From assembly GCA_007571365.1 (NCBI GenBank), contig RKRN01000288.1:1-38296 (forward strand): a stretch of DNA of 38,296 bases. Direction: 5' to 3'. Shown one piece after another: positions 17,291 through 26,260 of this stretch (positions are counted from its first letter, which is position 1; each line of letters opens with the position of its first letter). Source of the DNA: Candidatus Latescibacterota bacterium. Its GTDB lineage: Bacteria; Latescibacterota; UBA2968; UBA8231. Under the pieces are notes generated by a model that saw only the letters and a program-made list of their open reading frames with translations, did no database searches and was not told the DNA's origin. Position numbers and translations under genes: made by a program.

Positions 17291-17502
17291 CTGATGTTAC
17301 GCAGTCTGCTTCTATCAGCGTGCCCTTTGACCGGCTCAGGGCCCAGCACCGTCGGCGGATCTTTGGGGGACAGACACATAGGTCTGTCCCTACGGTGGGT
17401 GCATCGCCGACCGCGGTGGGCTAAGCGGGTCGAAGCCCACGCACGGGACAATTTCCAAGGGGCCGACGGATTCTAACGCCATTGCGTAACATCAGGTACT
17501 AA
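17288..17502. repeat. MITE-like element B with terminal inverted repeats
   Basis: The left end TAACTGATGTTACGCAG (17288-17304) pairs with the right end TTGCGTAACATCAGGTA (17482-17498), 15 of 17 positions matching. The interior differs from elements A and C but contains a perfect hairpin, GGGACAGAC/GTCTGTCCC at 17367-17390. The first three bases of the element are the TAA stop of the LarA-like gene. The right end stops just before the AGAGGAG ribosome-binding site of the SDR gene. No coding frame of note. Confidence 0.72.
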
Positions 17503-17513
17503 AGAGGAGAAAA

Positions 17514-18290
17514 ATGCCACCGCTCGCACGTTTTGGTCTAGAGGGCAAAATCGTCATTGTCACCGGGGCTGGCCGGGGGATTGGCCGGACGATCGCCTTA
17601 GAATGCGCCCAATCGGGTGCCCACATCGCCGTTGGTAGCCGCACAGTGGCCGAATTAGCAACGCTAGCCGCCGAGATTGAGGGGGCGGGTGGAGCGTGCT
17701 TCTACCACCAACTCGACGTGACGGATGTGCGCTCTATTGAGCGTTTTATGGCCGCGGTCGTCGCGTACTTCGGGCGGATTGACGTGTTGGTCAACAACGC
17801 CGGTTACAATAAGGTCGGCAAAATCCTCGACTACGACGAGGCACTCTACGACTTGATCGTCGATGCCAATTTGAAGAATGTGTTTTTCTGTAGCCAGATC
17901 GCCGCACGGCAGATGATCGCGCAGGGGACGGGCGGCAATATCGTCAATATCTCTTCCCAGGCGGGCGTGGTCGGCGCACCGGAGCGCGGCCCGTACTCGG
18001 GGGCCAAGGGCGGCGTCAACAACCTAACGCGGACTATGGCCGCAGAATGGGCCGAGTATCAGATACGAGTCAATGCGGTGGCCCCCACCGTAACCCGCTC
18101 GCCGCTGGCCGAAACCGCCATGCGGGAAAGCCAAGCCTTCGCCGATGCCGTGAAAACCAAAAATTTGCTGCGCGGTGCCCTGGCCGAGCCCGAAGAAATG
18201 TCGGCCCCGGTGATTTTTTTGGCGTCAGATGCCGCGTCGATGATTACCGGGCACACGCTGGTGGTGGATGGGGGCTGGACCATCGTCTAG
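17514..18290 (+). CDS. Short-chain dehydrogenase/reductase (SDR, classical)
   Basis: This 258-aa cytosolic NAD(P)-dependent oxidoreductase has every classical SDR mark: the cofactor motif TGAGRGIG near the N-terminus, NNAGYNK, the catalytic Ser in NISSQAG, Tyr161 and Lys165 in YSGAK, and the C-terminal GHTLVVDGGW. The general layout is close to gluconate 5-dehydrogenase and 3-oxoacyl-ACP-reductase-like members. Given the isomerase and LarA-like genes just upstream, a sugar-acid or polyol substrate is more likely, but that is inference. The ATG at 17514 has AGAGGAG 5 nt upstream. The gene is separated from the LarA-like gene by repeat element B and followed by element C, so it may be transcribed through or from these elements. 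Confidence 0.9.
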   Translation: MPPLARFGLEGKIVIVTGAGRGIGRTIALECAQSGAHIAVGSRTVAELATLAAEIEGAGGACFYHQLDVTDVRSIERFMAAVVAYFGRIDVLVNNAGYNKVGKILDYDEALYDLIVDANLKNVFFCSQIAARQMIAQGTGGNIVNISSQAGVVGAPERGPYSGAKGGVNNLTRTMAAEWAEYQIRVNAVAPTVTRSPLAETAMRESQAFADAVKTKNLLRGALAEPEEMSAPVIFLASDAASMITGHTLVVDGGWTIV

Positions 18291-18298
18291 CGATCGCG

Positions 18299-18461
18299 TT
18301 ACTTACTGATGTTACCACCCTCTTGGGGGCGCGGGCTTCTGGCCCGCACTGGATTCCCGCCCCGGGTCGGGGCACGGGGTGACGTTCTTGCACAAGAATG
18401 ACGCCGGGGGCCAGCATGGGGCCGACGATAACCAGCGACTGCGTAACATCAGTTACCTAAG
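18299..18461. repeat. MITE-like element C with terminal inverted repeats, related to A
   Basis: The left end TTACTTACTGATGTTAC (18299-18315) pairs with the right end CTGCGTAACATCAGTTACC (18439-18457). The interior shares with element A a continuous block of about 60 bp that starts at the GC-rich hairpin (GCGGGCT-TCT-GGCCCGC, 18331-18347), runs through ggattcccgccccgggtcgg and ends at ggggtgacgttcttg. It also shares the 20 bp immediately inside the right end. It lies between the convergent SDR and M42 peptidase genes, where its hairpin could also act as a bidirectional transcription stop, although no T-tract follows. Confidence 0.72.
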
Positions 18462-18471
18462 TGAAATCCTG

Positions 18472-19605
18472 CTACAAGGGGAGTAGGCGGTCGCGGTATT
18501 GCGCCAGGCGACTGGCGAGCATGGAGTCGAGCGCGGCGGCCGAATGGGCTAACCCCGCGCCAATGCCGCGCTGAGCTACGTGGATGAGAAGACGCACTAG
18601 CCCGTTGGCATCGTCGAGGTGGATGTACTCGGGGGCCAATTGCGCGCCAGGCCCGGCGTTGTGATAGTTGCCCAGCGGCAGGGCCACGGCGCCGGTGCGA
18701 TAAGCGGCCTGCATAAGTGGGGTGGCTTCGCAAGCACCGCTGTCCATCAGCTTGCGTTGGTAGCGGAAAGTAGGCTGCTGGGCGGCCAATTCGTCGGCTA
18801 GGGCCGCCATCCCGCCGCTGATGTCTGGGTCAAAAACCCACAGCCTATCGCCCACCCGCAAAATCGGCCCGGCGCCGAGCACCGCTCCAGCCGCCACGCT
18901 GGAGCACTCAATGTTGATATAGAGCGCGCGGCGCGGCAAGAACTTGGCCTCTAGCGCGGCGAGCATACCGACGAAACCCACCTCTTCAGCGCGCGTGAGC
19001 AAGACGCCGAGGCGGACCGCAGCTTGCCGGCGAGCCAAAAAATCCAAGACGCACAAAGCCACGGCCGCGCCGGCCAAATCGTCGATCGCCCGGCCGCTCA
19101 AGCGCCGACCCCGCACCCGCAAAGCCGGCAAATCCCACATCGCAAAGGTCCCCGGCCCTTGGGGGCAGTCGCCGGCTGTGGCCACTTCAACTAGGGGATA
19201 GCGCGTTGCTGCTTCCGCTGCTTCCACCGTTCGGACGATAGTCCCGCGGATTCCGCGCTGCGTAGCCGGGCCATGCCGGTCGAATAGCCGTACGCTAGTC
19301 GCCAGCGCCTTTTCCAGCTCGACGCCGCCGAGTATCTCGAATAGGGCGCGGCCTGAACCTTCGGCGGTTTTCCACACTAAGCCGGGGTGATCGAGGTGGG
19401 CCGTTAAGACGATGAATTCGTCGTCGTCGTGTTGGCCGCCGCCGTCGTAGAACAGCAAGCTGTTGCCACAGCGGTCGTGGCGCACTTGGATGAGCGGCCG
19501 GGCGGCTGCGAATGCGCGGGCGATGCCAAAGGCAAAATGTTCGTGGAAAGGGGCTGTGGGGGCGCGGATGAGCGGCCGGGCGATGTGGAGAAAGTCGAGT
19601 TCCAT
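18472..19605 (-). CDS. M42-family zinc aminopeptidase
   Basis: M42 (glutamyl aminopeptidase/TET-type) enzymes are cytosolic two-metal aminopeptidases forming large complexes. The 377-aa product shows the metal and catalytic residues in order: LTAHLDHPG with the first His, GRAIDDLAGA with the bridging Asp, TRAEEVGFVG with the catalytic Glu pair, INIECSS (Glu where Asp is more usual) and the final His in LPLGNYHN. The start is ATG at 19605. Neighbours do not suggest a specialised role. The 3' end is 10 bp from repeat element C, which separates it from the convergent SDR gene. Its promoter region is shared with the divergent envelope operon. Confidence 0.86.
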   Translation of the reverse strand: MELDFLHIARPLIRAPTAPFHEHFAFGIARAFAAARPLIQVRHDRCGNSLLFYDGGGQHDDDEFIVLTAHLDHPGLVWKTAEGSGRALFEILGGVELEKALATSVRLFDRHGPATQRGIRGTIVRTVEAAEAATRYPLVEVATAGDCPQGPGTFAMWDLPALRVRGRRLSGRAIDDLAGAAVALCVLDFLARRQAAVRLGVLLTRAEEVGFVGMLAALEAKFLPRRALYINIECSSVAAGAVLGAGPILRVGDRLWVFDPDISGGMAALADELAAQQPTFRYQRKLMDSGACEATPLMQAAYRTGAVALPLGNYHNAGPGAQLAPEYIHLDDANGLVRLLIHVAQRGIGAGLAHSAAALDSMLASRLAQYRDRLLPL

Positions 19606-19648
19606 AGGCCAAGAAATAGCCCCTAACGGCCCATGCCGTCAACTCTTG

Positions 19649-19677
19649 TTGTCCCAATCGGTTAAGCTAGCTATTAT
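19649..19677 (+). promoter_or_regulatory. Candidate sigma70-type promoter for the 11-gene envelope operon
   Basis: TTGTCC (19649-19654) and TATTAT (19672-19677) have 17-bp spacing in the AT-rich divergent gap. They would start transcription around 19684, about 20 nt before the TTG start at 19704. There is no other obvious promoter before 36252 in this gene string because gaps between genes are 41 bp or less. Confidence 0.5.
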
Positions 19678-19703
19678 AAAAAAATTGCCATTGGGGATTC
19701 TAC

Positions 19704-21860
19704 TTGCTAAGACACTTGCCGACTCACTACCTAGACCACCTAGCCGGGCGCGATCAAGCCCTACTGGCCCCGCCCGGTACCCAGCAGCTAACCATGCGGG
19801 CGTTTTGGGTGGGAGCATTCCTCAGCTTTTTCCTCGCTGTCGGTGCTCCGTACGGCAACATGATCATCCGCGGCTCCTACATGGCCTTGGACTTCAGTAC
19901 GCCAGGGGCCATTTTTTTATTTCTCGTTCTCATTGGGCTGCTCAATGTGTTGTTCAAGGTCGCCGCTAGCCCGTCGGGCGCCGTGGTTTGGGCCTTGGTC
20001 GCGTGTTCGCTCTATGGCTTCTACTATGGTTGGATAGTTCCGCTCGATCTTTTTGCCCCCGGTTTTTTCTTTGCCACCTTCATCGTGGCCTCGTCTCTGC
20101 TCAACATGGTCTTGGTCGCTTGCGGGCGGAGTCTGGTCCTCAACCGGGCCGAGCTGATTGTCGTGTACGTCATGCTGTTGATCGTCTCGGCTCTTTGCAC
20201 TATGGGCCTGAGCGAGCAAATTCTGCCGATGATCACGGCGGTGTTTTACTTTGCCTCGCCGGAAAACAAGTGGCGGGAAATGCTCTTCCCCCATTTTTCC
20301 GCACGAGAAGTCCTAGTTGACGACGGGAGCGACAGCAAGACCTTTTACGAAGGGTTGGCACCCCAAGAGGCGATTCCCTACGCAGCCTGGGTAGAGCCTT
20401 TGTGCTGGTGGGCCGTCTTTCTCTTAGCGTTGTACGTGACCATGGTGTCGGTCGCGGTTATTATCCGCCGGCAGTGGATGGAGCGCGAGCGATTGCCCTA
20501 TCCGCTCACGCAGGTGGGCTTGGCGATGGTGCGGGGAGAGGAACGCGGGTCTAAGATCAATACCTTTTTTCGCCAACCGGCGATGTGGGCTGGTTTTATG
20601 GTGCCGATTTTTTTTGGCAGCTTGAAGGCGCTGCATCGCTACGACCCGGCTTTTCCGATCTTCGTCCTGACCAAATGGATACCCTTAGTGGGCAAGCAGA
20701 CTTTGCAAGTGACCGTCAGCTTCGCCATAGTCGGCTTTTCGTACTTCATCAATGCCAATATCGCGGCTGGAATCTGGTTCTTTCACCTGTTGGCCAAGTT
20801 TGAAAAGGAGTTCTTCGCGCTCGCTGGCGTGACGACCGAGCAGAAAGTTACCTTCGGCGTGGCCGACTTTCCCCTGATGGCCTACCAGGGGGTCGGTGCC
20901 TTGCTGGCGATGGTTGGGATTGGCTTGTGGGTGGGCCGGGAACACTTGGGCAAGGTGTGTAAAAAGGCCCTCGGCTTGGCGCCAGAGGTGGAGGATGGGG
21001 ATGAGATCATGTCGTATCGCGGGTCTTTTTTTGGCGCGGTAGGTGGGGTCTTGGTCATGTCGTGCTGGCTGTGGATCATGGGTACGCCGCTGTGGGTGGC
21101 GTTCGTTTTTGTCGTCGTGGCCTTGCTCGTTTTCCTCGGCATAACGCGCATCGTCGCCGAAGCCGGTCTAGCGGCTGTGCGAGCGCCGATGACGGCACCC
21201 GACTTGGTGATTTTGGGGTTGGGAACCGATTTGGTGACGCGGACCGGGGTATGGAACTTGTCGTTGGCCTATATGTGGGGCGCGGATGTGCGGGTGTTCG
21301 TCATGGCCACCTGTACCAACGCCCTCAAGCTCATTGAGGAGATGGAGCCGCGGCTGCGGCGGCTGGTGTTTTGGGCTATTATGCTTGCGCTCTTTATCGG
21401 TGCGCTCGGTGCGTTTTGGATGATTTTCCACATGGCCTATCAGCACGGCGGCGTGAACCTCAACGGTTGGTTTTTTAAGGGCGCACCCGAAACCGCATAT
21501 AACAACGCGCTCCGCAACCTAGAACCGACCGGCGTACATTGGCCGGGGCTGGGGTTTTTGTCCGGCGGTGCGCTCGCCATGGGGGCGATGATGTGGGCGC
21601 GGCAACGCCTGCCTTGGTGGCCGGTGCATCCCATTGGCTTTCCCATCGGGGCCAACGGCATGCTCAACTACGTGTGGTTTAGCGTGTTCTTGGCTTGGTT
21701 TATCAAGAAGCTGATCATGCGCTTCGGCGGAGTAGCGTTATATCGCCGCAGTCAGATGTTCTTTTTTGGCCTGATCTGCGGGCAGGTTTCGTGCAATGGA
21801 CTGTGGTTGATTATAGATTACTTCACCGGCAAAGTCGGTAACTCTATCTTTTGGGCATGA
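19704..21860 (+). CDS. DUF6785/DUF6784-type multi-spanning membrane protein (OPT-like)
   Basis: This 718-aa integral membrane protein has roughly a dozen or more hydrophobic segments and the family-type motif QWMERERLPYPLTQVGLAM after the first block of helices. I place it in the DUF6785/DUF6784 group of oligopeptide-transporter-like proteins; the function is unknown and transport is only suggested by the fold. The start chosen is TTG at 19704, with GGGG 8 nt upstream and a promoter just before it; ATG at 19794 (MRAFWVGAF) is the alternative and drops a polar 30-residue leader. Its TGA overlaps the ATG of the next gene (ATGA), giving translational coupling with the M28-FtsX fusion. A second, larger relative is two genes downstream, so the two may form a hetero-oligomer. 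Confidence 0.72.
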   Translation: MLRHLPTHYLDHLAGRDQALLAPPGTQQLTMRAFWVGAFLSFFLAVGAPYGNMIIRGSYMALDFSTPGAIFLFLVLIGLLNVLFKVAASPSGAVVWALVACSLYGFYYGWIVPLDLFAPGFFFATFIVASSLLNMVLVACGRSLVLNRAELIVVYVMLLIVSALCTMGLSEQILPMITAVFYFASPENKWREMLFPHFSAREVLVDDGSDSKTFYEGLAPQEAIPYAAWVEPLCWWAVFLLALYVTMVSVAVIIRRQWMERERLPYPLTQVGLAMVRGEERGSKINTFFRQPAMWAGFMVPIFFGSLKALHRYDPAFPIFVLTKWIPLVGKQTLQVTVSFAIVGFSYFINANIAAGIWFFHLLAKFEKEFFALAGVTTEQKVTFGVADFPLMAYQGVGALLAMVGIGLWVGREHLGKVCKKALGLAPEVEDGDEIMSYRGSFFGAVGGVLVMSCWLWIMGTPLWVAFVFVVVALLVFLGITRIVAEAGLAAVRAPMTAPDLVILGLGTDLVTRTGVWNLSLAYMWGADVRVFVMATCTNALKLIEEMEPRLRRLVFWAIMLALFIGALGAFWMIFHMAYQHGGVNLNGWFFKGAPETAYNNALRNLEPTGVHWPGLGFLSGGALAMGAMMWARQRLPWWPVHPIGFPIGANGMLNYVWFSVFLAWFIKKLIMRFGGVALYRRSQMFFFGLICGQVSCNGLWLIIDYFTGKVGNSIFWA

Positions 21861-24800
21861 AACACGCGGCTTACTACATCCTCTGCGTCCTCGCGCTGAC
21901 CGCCGATGGCGGTTGGGCCGGCGAGGACGGCGTGCGCCAAACCGTGGCGTATCTGTCGTCGCTCGGCTCTAGGGTCAGCGGCTATCCCGGGGCGGCCGCC
22001 GCGGCCGATTACGTCGAGCAGCGCCTGCGTGCGCTCGGCTTGCCCGAACTGACCCGCGAATCCTTTGCCATCACCGTGCCTATCGACCAAGGGGGCGAGT
22101 TGCTGCTCACCGACAGTGGGGAGCGCTATGCCCTCTATGGCCTGTGGCCCAACTTGGTTCGCACGCCGACGCTGCCCGAGTACCAAGGCGAGATGATCTA
22201 CGGCGGCGACGGCGAATGGGCCGATCTGGCGGGCTTTGCACTCGACGGCCAGATAGTACTGATGGAGTTCAACAGTTGGAGTCGGTGGTTGCAGGCCGCT
22301 TCGCTGGGCGCGCGCGCCATCGTCTTTATCGCGCCAGAGGCGACCACGACCGACCAAGCTACGGCTAAGTACTCCACGGCGCCGCTGGACATCCCGCGCT
22401 TTTGGATTGAAAGAGCCGCCGGCTTACAACTCAAGGAGCGGTTGCTCCAGCAGCCGGCTGCGGTCGTGCTCAAGGGGCGGATGGACTGGCAGCGCAAACA
22501 GGCTTGGAACATCTGGGGCCGGTTCCCGGGCACCGACCCGGCGCTGGCCGACGAGACCATTGTCATCGAAAGCTACTACGACGGCATGTCGGTGGTGCCG
22601 GCCTTGGCTCCGGCGGCCGAAGCGACCAGCGGCATTGCGGCGTTGCTGGCGCTGGCCGAGCACCTAGTGCGGCACCCGCCGCGCCGGCCGGTCGTGTTGG
22701 TGGCCACGGGCGCGCATTTCCAAGCGCAGCAGGGGATGGTCCACTTCCTCGAGCGCCACGCCCGCCTCCATCCCTACTACGCCGAGCGGATGGCCCAACC
22801 GCTCAAGCCCAAGCTCTTCATCTGCCTCGATCTGACCAGCCAGTCCGCCGGGTTGGGGATTTGGAACAATACCTTTAGCTACGACCTCAAGCGGTTTTTC
22901 GTGCCTTTTGGCCGGCGCTTTACGGCCTATGCCGAGGAGGAAGCGGCGCGGTTGGGCTTAGCGCAGGAACGGCCGCTGGCCAATGGGATCAGCCCGATTC
23001 GCGGTATGGACTGGTCGACCTTTGTGCCGGGCGGGGTCGTGGTCAGCGGGATGCAGGCCTTGTCGGCTGGGATTATCTCGCTGTCATTTGTAACCGTCAA
23101 CGACGCCCGCTACATCGTCGATACCCCGCTCGATACGCCCGAGCGGATGAACATCGACAATCTGTCGCGCCAAAGCCGCCTGCTCAACGCCATGATAGCG
23201 CGGGCCGTCGACGACGCAGACCTGTTTGCCGACTTGGAAGACTTTGGCCCGGTGCTCAAGGACAAATTGCGCTCCCTGCGGGTCAAGGTGCGGGCGTTCC
23301 CGCGCCGCAGCCAAGTGCCAGACCGCCCGATTGCCGACGCCATTGTCGTGGTGAATCCTTGGTTTAAGTCGCACAAAGGGCTCCGCCGGGCGCAGTACCA
23401 CCTCACGGATGGCCAAGGCGTTGCCGACATCGCTGGCTTGAAGACTGGCGGCTATCCGGTGGTGGCCTATCAAGTCGATCCAGCGACCGGGGCGATCGCG
23501 TTCGCGCCCGACCTGTCGGAAAGGGCGCAGAAGTTTAGCGGCGGAGTCGAGAATGGGTGGATGATCCCCAGCAGAATTCGCTGGAATACCAACGAAAAGA
23601 CCATCATCGTCTTTCCCAGTATTTCGCGGCCCTTCTACAGCATGATCGACTCGCGCTACCTGCGGTCGTTCAAGGAGATCAAAATCGTCGATCGCAGCGG
23701 CGTGGCCCCGCGGCAGTTTGGACTGGCGCGGGGATTTGACGAAGGCGAGGCCGTCGGCGTGGTGTTTGGCGCGCAGGACGCCGACGCGGACGACGGCATC
23801 AAGATGATCATTGACAACCGCTTACTCCTGCTCAACAGCGAAGGGGCCGAAGACGAGGCGCAGGCGCGCGGGCGCGGCTACGTGCTCAGTGAGGACTCGC
23901 TGATCCGCACCGGGATGCTGGCTGTCGAAGACATGTGGCAGCTCAACGAGGCGAGGCTGCGCACCTTGCGCGAGCACGCCATTGAAAATCAACGGCTAGC
24001 CCGGCTGCACCAGCGCGGCAAAGCCCTGATCGAGCAGGCGCGCCAAGCCGCAGAAGCCAAAAATTGGGAGCGCTATGTCGAGCACGTGCGGGCCGCGCTG
24101 GGCGTGACGTCGCGCGCGTACCCAGAAGTACTCCAGACGCTCAACGACGTCATCAGCGGCATGGTGTTTTTTCTCGCCTTGGTCATCCCGACGGCCTTCT
24201 TGGGCGAGCGGCTGCTGTTTGCGGCCGCTGATATTCGCCGGCAGCTAGCCGGGTTTGGCGGGTTGTTGCTGTTGATTTGGCTGGCCATCTCTCAGGTTCA
24301 TCCGGCCTTTGCCATTGCCCATCCGCTGGTGATCTTGCTGGCCTTTGCGATCATGGCGATGGCGGCGTTTGTCTTGGCGATGATCAGTGCCCGCTTCAAC
24401 CGCTATATGAGGGCCTATCAGGCGCGGGAAGCCCACGTCCACGAGACCGATATTAGCCGCGCCAGTGCCAGCTACGCGGCCTTTATGCTCGGCATTTCCA
24501 ACATGCGGCGGCGCAAGCTGCGCACCGGGCTGACCTTGCTGACTTTGGTTTTGCTCACCTTTACGGTGCTGTCTTTTACCTCGTTCAACACCCAGGTTCG
24601 CTACATGGCCTTTGCCATGGACCACGAAGGGACCTACGAGGGCGTGCTGATCCGCGACCGCAATTGGAATCAGCTAAACCGCCCCACGCTCGACTACGCC
24701 CGCTCCCACTTCGCGGCCGAGGGCGTGGTCGTGCCGCGCAACTGGTATGTCGCCTTTGACGACGAGCAGAAAAAGTACATCGAGGTCTTTGGCGATACCG

Positions 24801-26260
24801 CGGTGGTGCGGGCGACCGGGATGCTGGGGCTGATGCCGGAGGAAGTGCGCGTCACCGGCATCGATCAGGCGCTGGTGGCGGGGAGCTTCTTCGCGCGCGA
24901 GGACGAGGCATCGTGCCTGATGGCCGCGGGCATGGCCGAGGCCTTGGGCATTGGTCTGGCGGAGTTGGGCACGGCCACGGTGCGGGTGTTCGGCCGGAGT
25001 TTGGTGGTGCGGGGCGTGTTCGATCCCGATCTGTTTGAGGATATTCGCGACCTCGACGACGAGCCGCTGACGCCGGCAGACTTCCAGATGTCGAGTGCCC
25101 AAGCCCTCGGGCCGGTAGCCCAAGACGATATGAGTATCGCCGTAGATGAATCCGCGCTCGATATTCGTCCCTTCATCCACCTAGAGTCCGACAACGTGCT
25201 GGTCTTGCCCTATGGGACGCTGCGAGAGGCCGGGGGAATGCTGCGCTCGGTGGCGGTGCGGCTGGAGGACGGGGAGCGCGGACAGGAGTTGGTGGAGGAT
25301 TTTCTCCTGCGGCTGGCCATTACGCTCTTTGCCGGCCTGAAAGAGCCGGGCGCAGCCGCCATTAAGGTATTTTCCTACACCTCAATCGGGTTGACCAACG
25401 TCGAAGGCTTGGGGGCCTTGGTGATACCGATGTTCATCGCCGCGCTCATTGTGCTCAATGCGATGATGGGGGCCGTCTATGAGCGCTTCCGCGAGATCGG
25501 CATTTATTCATCGGTGGGCTTGGCGCCGCTGCACATTGCCTTGCTCTTTGTGGCTGAAGCCTGTGTCTATGCGATTATTGGCGTTACCTTGGGCTACATT
25601 CTCGGCCAGAGTTTGGGCAAAGTGCTCATTGCGCTGGACCTGCTACAGGGCATAAGCCTCAATTACTCGTCTATGGCGGCGATTGTCTCGTCGCTGATTG
25701 TGATGGCCGTGGTCTTGCTTTCGACGATATATCCGGCCAGGGTCGCCGCCCGCACGGCCGTGCCCGATACCGTGCGGCGCTGGACCCCGCCGGATCCGAG
25801 CGGGGACCGCTGGGAAATGGAATTCCCCTTTATGGTCAGCGAGGGCGAAGTGCGGGGCCTGTGTGGGTTTTTGGCCGGGTACTTCAGCGCCTATAGCGAG
25901 GAGTCCATCGGCGACTTCTACGCCGAGAAGGTCCAATTAGTCGAGGAAGCCGGCGAGCGCGGGCCGGAGTACGCGGTGCAGCTTTTGCTGTGGCTGGCGC
26001 CGTTCGACATGGGGGTGAGCCAGTTCATGCAGCTCGAATTTTTGCCCACCTCGGTCAAATCCGTCTATACCGTGGAGATTTTCATTCAGCGAATAAGCGG
26101 GCAGGACACCTTCTGGCAGCGGGTCAACTACCGATTTATCAATGGGTTGCGGAAAGAGTTCCTGCTCTGGCACACCCTCGCCGCCGAGTCGAAAGCCCAC
26201 CATCGCGCAGTCGCCGAAAAGATGTTGGCTGCGGCCGCCGAAACCGAGCACAGCGCATGA
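21857..26260 (+). CDS. M28-peptidase-like (probably inactive) / FtsX-permease fusion protein
   Basis: This 1467-aa envelope protein has a short signal or anchor (2-20), an M28-like aminopeptidase fold (about 25-450) with a PA-type insert near 105-170, a beta-rich and partly coiled middle (450-765), membrane helices (770-860), and an FtsX/MacB-type permease. The permease has its first helix after MRRRKLRTGL at 883, an extracytoplasmic part, three more helices at about 1190-1315 and a cytosolic tail to 1467. Most M28 zinc ligands are replaced: Tyr240 for His, Glu255 for the bridging Asp, Ala290-Gln291 for the Glu-Glu pair and Asp422 for the final His; Asp325 remains. It probably binds rather than cleaves peptides. 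No ABC ATPase for the permease half is nearby. ATGA overlaps join it to both DUF6785-type neighbours. Confidence 0.75.
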   Translation: MKHAAYYILCVLALTADGGWAGEDGVRQTVAYLSSLGSRVSGYPGAAAAADYVEQRLRALGLPELTRESFAITVPIDQGGELLLTDSGERYALYGLWPNLVRTPTLPEYQGEMIYGGDGEWADLAGFALDGQIVLMEFNSWSRWLQAASLGARAIVFIAPEATTTDQATAKYSTAPLDIPRFWIERAAGLQLKERLLQQPAAVVLKGRMDWQRKQAWNIWGRFPGTDPALADETIVIESYYDGMSVVPALAPAAEATSGIAALLALAEHLVRHPPRRPVVLVATGAHFQAQQGMVHFLERHARLHPYYAERMAQPLKPKLFICLDLTSQSAGLGIWNNTFSYDLKRFFVPFGRRFTAYAEEEAARLGLAQERPLANGISPIRGMDWSTFVPGGVVVSGMQALSAGIISLSFVTVNDARYIVDTPLDTPERMNIDNLSRQSRLLNAMIARAVDDADLFADLEDFGPVLKDKLRSLRVKVRAFPRRSQVPDRPIADAIVVVNPWFKSHKGLRRAQYHLTDGQGVADIAGLKTGGYPVVAYQVDPATGAIAFAPDLSERAQKFSGGVENGWMIPSRIRWNTNEKTIIVFPSISRPFYSMIDSRYLRSFKEIKIVDRSGVAPRQFGLARGFDEGEAVGVVFGAQDADADDGIKMIIDNRLLLLNSEGAEDEAQARGRGYVLSEDSLIRTGMLAVEDMWQLNEARLRTLREHAIENQRLARLHQRGKALIEQARQAAEAKNWERYVEHVRAALGVTSRAYPEVLQTLNDVISGMVFFLALVIPTAFLGERLLFAAADIRRQLAGFGGLLLLIWLAISQVHPAFAIAHPLVILLAFAIMAMAAFVLAMISARFNRYMRAYQAREAHVHETDISRASASYAAFMLGISNMRRRKLRTGLTLLTLVLLTFTVLSFTSFNTQVRYMAFAMDHEGTYEGVLIRDRNWNQLNRPTLDYARSHFAAEGVVVPRNWYVAFDDEQKKYIEVFGDTAVVRATGMLGLMPEEVRVTGIDQALVAGSFFAREDEASCLMAAGMAEALGIGLAELGTATVRVFGRSLVVRGVFDPDLFEDIRDLDDEPLTPADFQMSSAQALGPVAQDDMSIAVDESALDIRPFIHLESDNVLVLPYGTLREAGGMLRSVAVRLEDGERGQELVEDFLLRLAITLFAGLKEPGAAAIKVFSYTSIGLTNVEGLGALVIPMFIAALIVLNAMMGAVYERFREIGIYSSVGLAPLHIALLFVAEACVYAIIGVTLGYILGQSLGKVLIALDLLQGISLNYSSMAAIVSSLIVMAVVLLSTIYPARVAARTAVPDTVRRWTPPDPSGDRWEMEFPFMVSEGEVRGLCGFLAGYFSAYSEESIGDFYAEKVQLVEEAGERGPEYAVQLLLWLAPFDMGVSQFMQLEFLPTSVKSVYTVEIFIQRISGQDTFWQRVNYRFINGLRKEFLLWHTLAAESKAHHRAVAEKMLAAAAETEHSA

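Noticed and set aside
17367-17390. Perfect hairpin within element B considered as an intrinsic terminator or CRISPR-like repeat
   Set aside because: No T-tract follows and there is only one copy. Similar GGGACAGAC/GTCTGTCCC hairpins are common in environmental genomes as dispersed repeats, so it is listed only as part of the element.
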